From: Clostridia bacterium
GTDB lineage: Bacteria > Bacillota > Clostridia > Oscillospirales > Acutalibacteraceae
Direction of reading: 5' to 3'
NCBI GenBank assembly: GCA_017622555.1
Contig: JAGAQV010000022.1
Span: 1 to 64,000 of the forward strand
DNA: 64,000 nt
The position numbers were made by a program, and so were the translations under genes. Shown piece by piece: positions 1-7,902 of this stretch. Every line of letters starts with the position of its first letter. Positions within the stretch are counted from its first letter, which is position 1. The notes below the pieces were generated by a model. It searched no databases, was not told the DNA's origin, and saw nothing but the letters and a program-made list of their open reading frames with translations.

Positions 1-1272
1 GGATTGATTGGCTGCGATATAACAGAAATCAGTGATGATTCTGTTTGTATGGATAAAATTGTTTGCTGGCTCGCCAATGGACAGGTGGTCCAAAAAGAAG
101 TGGTTTTGCCGTTTTTAACAAAGCTGGATGAATTTGATCTTAACGAATTTATCCGCAGTATCCATTTTGACGAACTGAAGGTCCCTTCCGTTCCATTTCA
201 ATTACCGGCATCCAGAAATTATTATGGAATTGAGGAAATGTGCAAAGGAACATTGGACTTTTTCAAAGCAACGGTTTTATCCAAGTCGAAAGAAGATTTG
301 ATCGCCAATGACGACACGCCAATGGCTGACAAGGCAAACGGCACTGATTTTAAGAAAAAATTCATATTCGCCGTTGCTATGACGCTGAAAAAAGGTTTGC
401 ATATCCATTTCATCCATAATATCAATCGTCCATTTGAAGAAATGATGATGGGTCTTGAGGGCTGGATCCCCATGTATATGACAGGACAGATTTCTCCGTA
501 TTATCTAAAAGGTGTTCACAACAAGATTTTCGGGCATTTCCTTTATTCAAGCGGAGCGGCAGCATTATCCGGTGAGTGCATAATGGATCATCACCAAAAC
601 GGCAAGATGTATCTCACAAACAACAAGACCGAGCTTGCCTATTACAGACAAAGAGCACTCGATCTCCTGTCAAATGCATCTCCTCTTATGGATATTTACC
701 GCATAGAATCCGAGAATGCTTTCAGCGCATTTGTAAAAAAAGACTGCATGACTTCCGGCAAAAGAAGATCCATTCTTTCCGCATTGCCCATCCACACGCT
801 TTCCGAAGAACTGCTTTCGCAGATTCTGGAACATAATTCTGTTGATGAGGCAGACAAGAATCGTATTCTTGCTTATGCGGCAGAGCAACGGCAGCTATAC
901 AAAACTGTTTTGGAAGAAGGCAGCATGACCGATGAGATTCCTGTCATCAGCGAATCGGAATTTGAAGAGCATCCCATGCTGCTGCCTCTTTCGGAGATCT
1001 TCTACGAAAAGGACATTGCGTATACTTACGAAGAGTATTTGCTGCATATGGATCAAACACTTCGCTACAGTCAGAAACAAGAAAACTATATTATCAAGCA
1101 AAACAGCAACTATCCGTTTAGAAATATACAAATTCGTATTCTTGAAGGGAAATGGGTTATCATATCTAAGAACAAGGCACCTGCAATTCACTTTGTCATT
1201 CACAATCCGCAGCTTCGGGGTGCTTTGGAAAATATGACTATTCCAGTTTACGAAGAAAATATAGAAGAATAA
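1..1272 (+). CDS. C-terminal part of a large XRE-type regulator-like protein (partial)
   Basis: The frame is open to the left edge, and the first in-frame TTG lacks a ribosome binding site, so the true start lies outside the window. The visible 423 residues contain the block GLEGWIPMYMTGQISPYYLKG-like followed by a C-terminal segment WVIISKNKAPAIHFVIHNP. From memory this resembles the long C-terminal region of clostridial helix-turn-helix (XRE) regulators of about 500 residues; the DNA-binding domain would be upstream and is not seen, so this is inference. No transmembrane segment or catalytic motif is evident. Its codon use (more CTG, ATC, CCG, AAG) looks different from the housekeeping genes to the right, which would fit an accessory gene. 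A hairpin terminator follows directly. Confidence 0.6.
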   Translation, partial: GLIGCDITEISDDSVCMDKIVCWLANGQVVQKEVVLPFLTKLDEFDLNEFIRSIHFDELKVPSVPFQLPASRNYYGIEEMCKGTLDFFKATVLSKSKEDLIANDDTPMADKANGTDFKKKFIFAVAMTLKKGLHIHFIHNINRPFEEMMMGLEGWIPMYMTGQISPYYLKGVHNKIFGHFLYSSGAAALSGECIMDHHQNGKMYLTNNKTELAYYRQRALDLLSNASPLMDIYRIESENAFSAFVKKDCMTSGKRRSILSALPIHTLSEELLSQILEHNSVDEADKNRILAYAAEQRQLYKTVLEEGSMTDEIPVISESEFEEHPMLLPLSEIFYEKDIAYTYEEYLLHMDQTLRYSQKQENYIIKQNSNYPFRNIQIRILEGKWVIISKNKAPAIHFVIHNPQLRGALENMTIPVYEENIEE

Positions 1273-1286
1273 ATAGTAGCAAGCAG

Positions 1287-1322
1287 AAGGCACTTCAATT
1301 AGTTTGAGGTGCCTTTTGTTTA
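1287..1322 (+). terminator. Rho-independent terminator after the regulator-like gene
   Basis: A stem of AAGGCACTTCAA against TTTGAGGTGCCTT with a short ATTAG-type loop is followed by TTTTGTTT. It closes the first gene 14 bases after its stop. Confidence 0.85.
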
Positions 1323-1580
1323 TTAAAATTTAAAAACAATTGGAAATTCTACTCATAATTTCTACAAAAAGTGTGATACTAACAAAGAACAAAAAAACAA
1401 CAAATCTTCCCAAGTCCTTAATGAAAAAGGGACCTTGGCAGAGTAGTCATTACAAAAAGCCCGAAAAACCGCATAAACACTGGTTTTTTCGCATTTTTTC
1501 AAAAATCATATGTTCAATAAGGACAAAAATGCTTTTATGACATCTGCTTGGAGAAGGTGAAATTTTGAGCAAATCCAAAA
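1323..1580. other. Gene-free stretch upstream of spoVT with first copy of a repeated hairpin
   Basis: About 320 bases without a credible gene. It holds one hairpin at roughly 1463-1492 (CGAAAAACC against GGTTTTTTCG) whose loop begins GCATAAACACT. The same loop recurs in the spoVT promoter region 120 bases downstream. Short ORFs here lack ribosome binding sites. Confidence 0.5.
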
Positions 1581-1592
1581 CGCTGAAAACCC

Positions 1593-1622
1593 GCATAAAT
1601 ACTGGGTTTTTGGAACATTTTA
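1593..1622 (+). promoter_or_regulatory. Candidate sigma-G promoter of spoVT, inside the second repeated hairpin
   Basis: GCATA at 1593-1597 and CATTTTA at 1616-1622 are separated by 18 bases. This fits the sigma-G (forespore) pattern GHATR and CATNNTA. The -35 element sits in the loop of a hairpin formed by AAAACCC and GGGTTTT. Family knowledge: spoVT of Bacillus subtilis is transcribed by sigma-G. The predicted start near 1629 would leave a short leader before the AAAAGGAG site. Confidence 0.55.
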
Positions 1623-1645
1623 GAGTAGAGAAAAGGAGTAAATAT

Positions 1646-2179
1646 ATGAAAGCAACTGGAATAGTTCGTAGAATAGATGACCTTGGGCGTGTTGTTATAC
1701 CCAAAGAAATCCGCCGCACTATGCGAATCCGTGAGGGAGACCCGTTGGAAATTTTTACCGATGCGGGTGGGGAAGTAATTTTTAAAAAGTATTCGCCTAT
1801 TGGTGAAATTTCACCTTTTGCGGCGCAATGTGCTGATGCTATGAGCGAGGCGACACGTTTAGGCGTACTTATTTGTGATCGTGACCACTGTATTGCGGCG
1901 GCGGGGATATCTAAAAAAGAAGTGCTTGAACGCCGTGTAACCCCTGTGCTTGAGGATATAATGGAAAAGCGCAAAACGGTTGTTTTTGACGATGAAAATC
2001 ACCAAGCGCTTGAGGGTGTAAGCCGCAAAATGTGTGTGGCGGCGCCAATTATTATTTCGGGTGACGTTAGCGGCGCGGTTGTAATGGTTGAAAGCGACAC
2101 AATGACAAAATCGAGTGAAAGTGACGAAAAGCTTGTTCGTGTTGCGGCAGCATTTTTAGGAAAACAGATGGAAGAATAA
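1646..2179 (+). CDS. spoVT: Stage V sporulation protein T, AbrB-family regulator
   Basis: A 177-residue transcription factor that modulates forespore (sigma-G) gene expression late in sporulation. The N-terminal 50 residues are a SpoVT/AbrB swapped-hairpin DNA-binding domain (ATGIVRRIDDLGRVVIPKEI), and the rest is a GAF-like sensor domain, matching the about 178-residue length of the B. subtilis protein. The start at 1646 is chosen over an upstream in-frame TTG because AAAAGGAG lies eight bases before it and the AbrB domain begins exactly there. In many Clostridia spoVT sits next to mfd and the foldase gene; here those are 12 kb away and point the other way. Its presence is the best evidence in the window that the organism forms spores. 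Confidence 0.95.
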   Translation: MKATGIVRRIDDLGRVVIPKEIRRTMRIREGDPLEIFTDAGGEVIFKKYSPIGEISPFAAQCADAMSEATRLGVLICDRDHCIAAAGISKKEVLERRVTPVLEDIMEKRKTVVFDDENHQALEGVSRKMCVAAPIIISGDVSGAVVMVESDTMTKSSESDEKLVRVAAAFLGKQMEE

Positions 2180-2181
2180 AA

Positions 2182-2210
2182 AATGACGGTCAGTAATGAC
2201 CGTCATTTTT
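2182..2210 (+). terminator. Terminator of spoVT
   Basis: An 11-bp stem, AATGACGGTCA against TGACCGTCATT, ends in TTT directly after the spoVT stop codon. Confidence 0.9.
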
Positions 2211-2223
2211 AGGTAATAGTTAA

Positions 2224-2440
2224 AAAGTAATAGTGAAGAGGTAAGGAGTCGCTTCGCGACAGATATAAATTGGGGTTTATCGGGCTTACACCCAAAAGAA
2301 TAAAGAAGAAATAATAAATAATAAAAAACGTGTGCCTACGGCACGATATATATTTGTCGGCAAAGACGACACCGATTTTATTCTTTTTTCTTTATTATTT
2401 ATTCTTTAACTTTTTCGCAAGAAAAAGTCCCCGATAAACT
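2224..2440. repeat. MITE-like nested palindromic repeat, copy 1
   Basis: An inverted pair GTTTATCGGG (2275-2284) and CCCGATAAAC (2430-2439) bounds a 165-base element. Inside are a GTGCCTACGGCAC hairpin, a GTCGGC...GACGAC hairpin and A/T-rich arms that are nearly inverted copies of each other. The core from about 2296 to 2390 recurs almost unchanged, in opposite orientation, near 53980-54090. To its left, 2235-2268 (AGTAATAGTGAAGAG, then a GTCGCTTCGCGAC hairpin, then GATATAA) resembles the repeat at 21367-21430. No coding sequence is present. Confidence 0.75.
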
Positions 2441-2462
2441 ATAATTTGAATATCAAACAAAA

Positions 2463-2487
2463 AAGGAACGGCAAAGCCGTTCCTTTA
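2463..2487 (-). terminator. Terminator of the PHP-domain gene (minus strand)
   Basis: AAGGAACGGC against GCCGTTCCTT with a three-base loop lies just past the stop at 2490. A and T runs on both sides would let it work in either direction. Confidence 0.8.
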
Positions 2488-2489
2488 AA

Positions 2490-3518
2490 TTATTTTAACA
2501 ATTCGTCAATAAAATATGCGTTGGTGCAGGCGTGGCGGCCGTGGCTGTCGGTAACGGTCAGACGGAAGTATATGTCCTCCTTGCCCCAAAGCGCAAATTC
2601 GGCATGCATGGGGCCATCCGCTGTCTGTTCGGCGACACTTGCGTGACGGCGGCCTGTATTAAAGGTAATGCGGCAAGCGTTGGGGGTGGTAATGTGCACC
2701 TTGTTGTCATCAAACCATAGTTCGTCAATAAGCGGGCCTTGTGAACAATAAAAATCACCGTTTAATAGCGCTTTTCCAATAAGTGTATGGTCCAATTTTT
2801 CGGCCTTAATCATTGTAAAGCCCTTGAATGAATCATAACGGGGGTTATCTTCAGCGTGGGCGTTGTGATTATCGTCAGCGGCAATGCAATAAATACGCTT
2901 ACCAGCACGAAGCATATCATCATAAACACGGGGGTTGTAGTCGTCATAGCCCGATGCAAAGCTGCCGCCGTTAATAATTTCAAGCGCATGCATACCGTTA
3001 TAGTTTAAATATTCGTTAGCGCTTTCAAGCGACCAGCCCGGATGGTTATAAGTTACAAAAAATCCGTTTTCACGACCAAGGCGCATCATTTCACTTATAC
3101 ATTCAGGGGTGTATTCACGCTCGAAATCGGGAACGTTGGGGTCATAAGCTGCCTTGTCCCAAATAGGAATATTATGTTCAATATATTTTGTGCGGTGAAA
3201 GCATACCTGATATTCAACATCAGGGCGAAGCGCTACAAAGCAAATGTGGCAAACCTTAATGTCGTCATAATTCTGCCCTTCTTGCTTTTCCTGATTAGCG
3301 TAAATTTCAAAGCCTGAAAGAGCAAGAAAGCTGTTGTCATTAAGCTCACGGTGGTGAAACATCAAGTCGTGGTCGGTGTAGGCCACAATAGAATAGCCGT
3401 GGCTTTTATATAAATCCTTCATTTCCTGCGGGGTAAGCTTACCGTCCGAAAAGGTGGAATGCGAATGCAAATTTGCTTTAAAAAACGTACCGTTTTGTGG
3501 TAACAAATATTTTTTCAT
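2490..3518 (-). CDS. PHP-domain metal-dependent phosphoesterase
   Basis: A 342-residue protein of the PHP superfamily (related to histidinol phosphatase and the PolC PHP domain), probably a cytoplasmic phosphoesterase with unknown substrate. The first metal-binding motif ANLHSHSTFSDG is at residues 15-26, followed by YTDHD near residue 47. Later His-containing stretches (TYNHPGW, ADDNHN) fit the remaining metal ligands. An AGGAGGTG site precedes the ATG. The gene stands alone: it is divergent from pyk and closed by its own hairpin. The PHP fold is clear; the substrate cannot be told from the sequence. Confidence 0.85.
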   Translation of the reverse strand: MKKYLLPQNGTFFKANLHSHSTFSDGKLTPQEMKDLYKSHGYSIVAYTDHDLMFHHRELNDNSFLALSGFEIYANQEKQEGQNYDDIKVCHICFVALRPDVEYQVCFHRTKYIEHNIPIWDKAAYDPNVPDFEREYTPECISEMMRLGRENGFFVTYNHPGWSLESANEYLNYNGMHALEIINGGSFASGYDDYNPRVYDDMLRAGKRIYCIAADDNHNAHAEDNPRYDSFKGFTMIKAEKLDHTLIGKALLNGDFYCSQGPLIDELWFDDNKVHITTPNACRITFNTGRRHASVAEQTADGPMHAEFALWGKEDIYFRLTVTDSHGRHACTNAYFIDELLK

Positions 3519-3548
3519 AAAACCGCACCTCCTATTTGTGCCATAATT

Positions 3549-3576
3549 ATTATATCACTAATTGATAAAAACGCAA
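3549..3576 (-). promoter_or_regulatory. Sigma-A promoter for the PHP gene
   Basis: Reading the minus strand, TTGCGT and TATAAT are 16 bases apart, about 30 bases before the AGGAGGTG site. Confidence 0.6.
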
Positions 3577-3620
3577 GACATCAATATATACTTTTACATA
3601 AAATTATTACATTTTACAAG

Positions 3621-3650
3621 TTGTAATATACGGAGTGTTTGTGGTACAAT
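3621..3650 (+). promoter_or_regulatory. Sigma-A promoter for pyk
   Basis: TTGTAA (3621-3626) and TACAAT (3645-3650) with an 18-base spacer, 26 bases before the start codon. Confidence 0.6.
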
Positions 3651-3676
3651 AAAATTGAGAAAATGAGGTGTTTTTA

Positions 3677-5092
3677 ATGCTTAGAAAAACCAAAATTGTT
3701 TGTACTTTGGGCCCTGCAAGCCAAACTGAAGAAATTGTAACCGAAATGGCTTTGGCCGGTATGAACGTTGCGCGAATGAATTTTTCGCACAACACTTATG
3801 CTGACCACAAATTAAGAATGGACCTTGTAAAAAAGGTGCGTGAAAAGCTTGGACTGCCGATAGCAATTTTACTGGATACAAAGGGTCCTGAATACCGCAT
3901 TAAAACCTTTGAAAACGGTAAGGTTATTTTAAACGAGGGTGACACCTTTATTTTCACAGCTGACGAAATTGAGGGTGACGAAACAAAGGTTTCGGTTAAT
4001 TATAAGGGCCTTGCGAAAGATTTAAACAAAGGCGATAAAATTTTACTAAATAACGGACTTTTAAGCTTTGAGGTTGTGGACACTACCGAATCTGACGTTA
4101 TTTGCAAGGTTACTATTGGCGGCGAGCTTTCTGATCGTAAAAGCATGAGCTTTCCCAACAAAACCTTGAAGCAGGTGTATCTTAGTGAACAGGACAAGCA
4201 GGATATTTTATTTGGTATTGAAAACGATATTGATTTTATTGCCTGCTCGTTTGTTTCCTGTAGACAGGATTTATTGGACGTTAAGGAATTTTTAAAGGCA
4301 AATGGCGGGGAAGATATTAGCATTATTGCTAAAATTGAAAACCGTTCGGGTGTGGATAATATAGACGAAATTTGTCAGGAATGTGACGGCATAATGGTTG
4401 CTCGTGGCGATATGGGTGTTGAAATTCCGTTTGAAGAATTGCCCGCAATTCAGAAAAAGCTTATCACCAAATGCCGACTTCTCGGCAAGCGTGTTATAAC
4501 CGCAACCGAAATGCTTGAATCTATGATTCAAAACCCACGCCCAACCCGTGCTGAAATTTCCGACGTGGCAAACGCTGTTTACGATGGCACAAGCGCTATA
4601 ATGCTTTCGGGTGAAACTCCTGCGGGTAAATATCCCGTTTTGGCGGTTAAAACAATGGCGCGAATTGCCAAAAACACCGAGGATAACATTCATTATGAAA
4701 AGCGTTTTTTGACCCGTGAATTTAAAATTAAAAACACCGTGGACGCAATTTCTCACGCAACAAACGGTATGGCAATTGATATTGGCGCAAAGGCAATTGC
4801 GGTGTGCTCACTTTCGGGTGGAACAGCCCGAATGGTATCACGTTTCCGCCCTGCAGTGCCCATAATCGGCATTACAACAAGCGAAAAAACCTGGCGGCGC
4901 CTTGCACTTTCGTGGGGTGTAATACCCATGATGTGCGAAAGCTTTAATTCTACCGAAGTGCTGTTTTACAGCGTTGCTAAAATCACCAAAGAAACCCTTG
5001 GTCTTCAAAAGGGTGATAAAATCGTTATGACCGCAGGCGTTACCAACGGCCAGTCGGGAAACACAAATCTTATTAAGGTTGATGTTATTTAA
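3677..5092 (+). CDS. pyk: Pyruvate kinase
   Basis: Converts phosphoenolpyruvate and ADP to pyruvate and ATP, the last step of glycolysis. The 471-residue protein has the N-terminal KIVCTLGPAS, the signature IIAKIENRSG with the catalytic lysine near residue 219, and MVARGDMGVEIP after it. It lacks the extra C-terminal phosphohistidine-type domain found in Bacillus enzymes. The ATG at 3677 is preferred over a GTG nine bases upstream because GAGGTG lies just ahead of it and the protein then begins MLRKTK. The gene is monocistronic, with a promoter at 3621 and a shared terminator after it. Confidence 0.97.
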   Translation: MLRKTKIVCTLGPASQTEEIVTEMALAGMNVARMNFSHNTYADHKLRMDLVKKVREKLGLPIAILLDTKGPEYRIKTFENGKVILNEGDTFIFTADEIEGDETKVSVNYKGLAKDLNKGDKILLNNGLLSFEVVDTTESDVICKVTIGGELSDRKSMSFPNKTLKQVYLSEQDKQDILFGIENDIDFIACSFVSCRQDLLDVKEFLKANGGEDISIIAKIENRSGVDNIDEICQECDGIMVARGDMGVEIPFEELPAIQKKLITKCRLLGKRVITATEMLESMIQNPRPTRAEISDVANAVYDGTSAIMLSGETPAGKYPVLAVKTMARIAKNTEDNIHYEKRFLTREFKIKNTVDAISHATNGMAIDIGAKAIAVCSLSGGTARMVSRFRPAVPIIGITTSEKTWRRLALSWGVIPMMCESFNSTEVLFYSVAKITKETLGLQKGDKIVMTAGVTNGQSGNTNLIKVDVI

Positions 5093-5100
5093 TGAAATAA

Positions 5101-5128
5101 AAAAGCAGTCCATTTGGACTGCTTTTTA
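5101..5128. terminator. Bidirectional terminator between pyk and serS
   Basis: AAAAGCAGTCC against GGACTGCTTTT with a four-base loop and A/T runs on both sides. It separates two convergent genes. Confidence 0.9.
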
Positions 5129-5131
5129 TTT

Positions 5132-6427
5132 TTATTTACTTTCAATTTTTTCTTTACCGCCCATATAGGGTTGTAATGCTTTGGGAATTGAAATGGTGTA
5201 CTTTTCACCGTCGAATGAAAGGTTGTTTTCAAGGAAAGCGATTAACATTCTTGGGGGTGCAACAACGGTGTTGTTTAAGGTGTGCGCAAGGTACTTCTTG
5301 CCGTCTTCACCCTTAACGCGAATGCCCAAACGGCGTGCCTGTGCGTCGCCAAGGTTTGAACATGAGCAAACCTCAAAATATTTTTGTTGCTTGGGTGACC
5401 AAGCCTCAATATCGTAAGATTTAACCTTTAAGTCTGCAAGGTCGCCCGTACAGCATTCAAGTGTACGAACGGGAATATCCATACTTCTGAAAAGCTCAAC
5501 CGAATAATTCCACATTTTGTTGAACCAGTCCATACTTTCCTCAGGTTTGCAAATAACAATCATTTCCTGCTTTTCAAACTGGTGAATACGGTAAATGCCA
5601 CGTTCTTCAATACCGTGGGCGCCCTTTTCTTTTCTAAAGCAGGGTGAATAGCTGGTTAAGGTCAAGGGAAGCTTTTCTTCAGGTGTAATTGTGTCAATAA
5701 ATTTACCAATCATGGAATGTTCGCTTGTACCGATGAGATAAAGGTCCTCGCCCTCAATCTTATACATCATAGCGTCCATTTCTTCAAAGCTCATAACACC
5801 TGTTACAACGTTGCTTCTAATCATATAAGGGGGAATACAGTATGTAAAGCCCTTATCAATCATAAAATCACGCGCATAAGCGAGCACTGCCGAATGAAGC
5901 CTTGCAATATCGCTCATAAGATAATAAAAGCCTTCGCCTGCAACCTTGCCTGCGGCTTCCTTATCAATGCCGTTAAAGGCTGCCATAATATCAGTATGAT
6001 AGGGGATTTCGAACGAGGGAACGGTTTTTTCGCCGTACTGTGTAACCTCAACATTTTCGCTGTCGTCCTTACCTACGGGTACGCTGTCATCCACAATGTT
6101 CGGAATCTTCATCTGAATTTCCAAAACCTTTTTGGCAAGCTCATCCTCTTTAATTTCAAGAGCCTTCAATTCTTCAGCCTGTTCGGTAACCAAACGCTTT
6201 GTGGCTTCAGCCTCGTCACGCTTGCCTTGTGCCATAAGCATACCAATTTGTTTACTAACCTTATTGCGATTTGCACGAAGCTCGTTTGCACGGTTGTTAA
6301 CGGCGCATTTTTCATTGTAAAGTTCAATAATTTCGTCAACTAAGGGAAGCTTAGAATCTCTAAACTTCTTTTTAATGTTTTCTTTTACTAATTCGGGATT
6401 GTCACAAATAAATCTAATGTCCAGCAT
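5132..6427 (-). CDS. serS: Seryl-tRNA synthetase
   Basis: Charges tRNA-Ser (and tRNA-Sec where present) with serine. The 431-residue class II enzyme has the N-terminal tRNA-binding coiled-coil arm (about residues 30-105, rich in Lys and Glu) and the catalytic core with motif 2 (FRKEKGAHGIEERGIYRIHQF) and motif 3 near the C-terminus (NNTVVAPPRMLIAFLE). The start is placed at MLDIRFICDN because GGAGGAG lies just upstream; the longer frame adds seven residues that would cover that site. A consensus sigma-A promoter is found 35 bases upstream. Confidence 0.97.
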   Translation of the reverse strand: MLDIRFICDNPELVKENIKKKFRDSKLPLVDEIIELYNEKCAVNNRANELRANRNKVSKQIGMLMAQGKRDEAEATKRLVTEQAEELKALEIKEDELAKKVLEIQMKIPNIVDDSVPVGKDDSENVEVTQYGEKTVPSFEIPYHTDIMAAFNGIDKEAAGKVAGEGFYYLMSDIARLHSAVLAYARDFMIDKGFTYCIPPYMIRSNVVTGVMSFEEMDAMMYKIEGEDLYLIGTSEHSMIGKFIDTITPEEKLPLTLTSYSPCFRKEKGAHGIEERGIYRIHQFEKQEMIVICKPEESMDWFNKMWNYSVELFRSMDIPVRTLECCTGDLADLKVKSYDIEAWSPKQQKYFEVCSCSNLGDAQARRLGIRVKGEDGKKYLAHTLNNTVVAPPRMLIAFLENNLSFDGEKYTISIPKALQPYMGGKEKIESK

Positions 6428-6461
6428 TTTTTCTCCTCCAAAGGACATAATATACCCATAA

Positions 6462-6490
6462 AGTATAACACATATAAAAAATTATGTCAA
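6462..6490 (-). promoter_or_regulatory. Consensus sigma-A promoter for serS
   Basis: On the minus strand TTGACA (6490-6485) and TATACT (6467-6462) are 17 bases apart. Confidence 0.85.
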
Positions 6491-6508
6491 ACCGAAAGGG
6501 AATAAAAA

Positions 6509-6751
6509 ATGGAAAAATTTAAAAAGGTTAGCAATAAAACCGAAATGTCAATTGAAAATACACAAAAACCGCCTGTAACGGCTGAACAACAGGTTAATTG
6601 CTACGGTACCTATGAAATTCAGCCCACGGCAGATAGGGAGGATATGTATCCTGCAATTGCGCAGGGTTTTAATGAGAAAATCATAAAAACCGACCGTGAA
6701 AACGAAGAACGGCGCGATGAAGCCCAAAAAAGTGGTAAAAAGCGTGACTAA
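6509..6751 (+). CDS. Small charged hypothetical protein
   Basis: An 80-residue Lys/Glu-rich reading frame between the serS promoter and the efp promoter. It has no membrane segment and no motif I can name; the middle reads [22 protein letters not shown] and the tail is strongly charged. The upstream site AAAGGG is weak and no clear promoter was found, so expression is uncertain. It occupies the whole gap between serS and efp, and its stop falls four bases before the efp -35 box. I do not recognise the family with confidence. Confidence 0.5.
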   Translation: MEKFKKVSNKTEMSIENTQKPPVTAEQQVNCYGTYEIQPTADREDMYPAIAQGFNEKIIKTDRENEERRDEAQKSGKKRD

Positions 6752-6754
6752 TTC

Positions 6755-6783
6755 TTGACAAAGTCGGCGGTAACATTTATAAT
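6755..6783 (+). promoter_or_regulatory. Perfect consensus sigma-A promoter for efp
   Basis: TTGACA (6755-6760), a 17-base spacer and TATAAT (6778-6783). This is an exact match to both hexamers. Confidence 0.92.
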
Positions 6784-6822
6784 ATACAAGTAAAAATTTG
6801 TTTTTCTGGAGGAAAAATTATT

Positions 6823-7380
6823 ATGATTAGTGCCGGCGATTTTAGAAATGGCGTTACCTTTGAAGAAGATGGCAACGTGCTTCAGGTTATTGAATTCCAG
6901 CATGTTAAACCCGGTAAGGGCGCTGCTTTTGTAAGAACCAAAACCAAAAACGTTATTACCGGTTCGGTTATTGAAAAATCTTATAACCCTACCGCTAAGT
7001 TCCCCACCGCTTTCATTGAAAGAAAGGATATGGAATATTCTTATCAAGACGGTGACATTTACTACTTTATGGATCAGGAAACCTATGACCTCGTTCCCAT
7101 TAATGCAAGTGATTTAAGCGACAACTTTAAGTTCGTTAAGGAAAATATGGTTTGCAAAATTTTGTCCTACAAGGGCAAGGTTTTCGGTGTAGAACCTCCA
7201 ACATTTGTTGAGCTTCAGGTTACTCAGACCGACCCAGGCTTTGCAGGCAACACAGCCACCAACGCTACCAAGCCCGCAACTCTTGAAACCGGTGCCGAAA
7301 TTCGTGTGCCTCTTTTCATCAACGAAGGCGATATGGTTCGTATTGACACCCGTACAGGCGATTATATGGAACGCGCATAA
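6823..7380 (+). CDS. efp: Elongation factor P
   Basis: A 185-residue translation factor that helps ribosomes through polyproline stretches. The three beta-barrel layout is normal: KOW-like domain I with the tip [11 protein letters not shown] carrying the lysine near position 32, the central OB domain, and the C-terminal OB domain ending in [17 protein letters not shown]. It has a consensus promoter of its own and is followed after 14 bases by the CD1247-like gene with its own AAGGAGG site, so the two probably form a short operon. In many Firmicutes efp follows a Xaa-Pro aminopeptidase gene, which is absent here. Confidence 0.97.
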   Translation: MISAGDFRNGVTFEEDGNVLQVIEFQHVKPGKGAAFVRTKTKNVITGSVIEKSYNPTAKFPTAFIERKDMEYSYQDGDIYYFMDQETYDLVPINASDLSDNFKFVKENMVCKILSYKGKVFGVEPPTFVELQVTQTDPGFAGNTATNATKPATLETGAEIRVPLFINEGDMVRIDTRTGDYMERA

Positions 7381-7394
7381 GGAGGATTTTTATA

Positions 7395-7838
7395 ATGGAT
7401 ATTTGCGAAAAGATTGCTTATATTAAAGGCTTGGCTGAAGGTCTTGGTATTGATGACGCTACCAAGGAAGGCAAGGTTTTAAACGCTATTATTGACTTAC
7501 TTGGCGATATTACTGAAGAAATTTGTGACATTGAAGACGGCTGCGACGAGCTTATGGAACAAATTGACGCAGTGGATGAAGATCTTTCCGCTTTGGAAGA
7601 CATTATCTATGAGGATGATGATTGCGATTGCTGTGACTGTGATTGTGACGACGATTGCTGCGAGGACGAGGTTTATGAAATTGAATGTCCCGCTTGCAAT
7701 GATATTATCTATCTTGATGGCGAAATGTTAGAAGAAGAGGGTATGATTTGCCCCAACTGCGGCACCGAGCTTGAGTTTGATTTTGACGGTTGCGACTGTG
7801 ACTGCTGTAACTGCGAAGAAGCCGAAACCGAAGAATAA
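7395..7838 (+). CDS. CD1247-like protein with Cys/Asp-rich linker and zinc ribbon
   Basis: A 147-residue acidic protein. Residues 1-70 are helical (KIAYIKGLAEGLGI start), matching from memory the domain named after Clostridioides CD1247, which is common downstream of efp in Clostridia. A stretch near residues 75-92 is almost entirely Asp and Cys. A CPAC...CPNC zinc-ribbon pair follows (about residues 99-121), and the C-terminal tail again alternates Cys and Asp. The function is unknown. The Cys spacing suggests metal binding beyond the single ribbon. It is the second gene behind the efp promoter and is closed by a terminator. Confidence 0.8.
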   Translation: MDICEKIAYIKGLAEGLGIDDATKEGKVLNAIIDLLGDITEEICDIEDGCDELMEQIDAVDEDLSALEDIIYEDDDCDCCDCDCDDDCCEDEVYEIECPACNDIIYLDGEMLEEEGMICPNCGTELEFDFDGCDCDCCNCEEAETEE

Positions 7839-7851
7839 TTCTTAAAAATTT

Positions 7852-7884
7852 AAAGGCCGTGCCCATTGGTACGGCCTTTTTGAA
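7852..7884 (+). terminator. Terminator after the efp operon
   Basis: AAAGGCCGTGCC against GGTACGGCCTTT, followed by TT. Confidence 0.88.
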
Positions 7885-7902
7885 TATGCGAGGAAGTTTA
7901 TT

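Noticed and set aside
1450..1974. Minus-strand ORF of 174 codons opposite spoVT
   Set aside because: It is the antisense shadow of spoVT and its promoter region; no ribosome binding site, low-complexity Ser/Ile/Arg composition.
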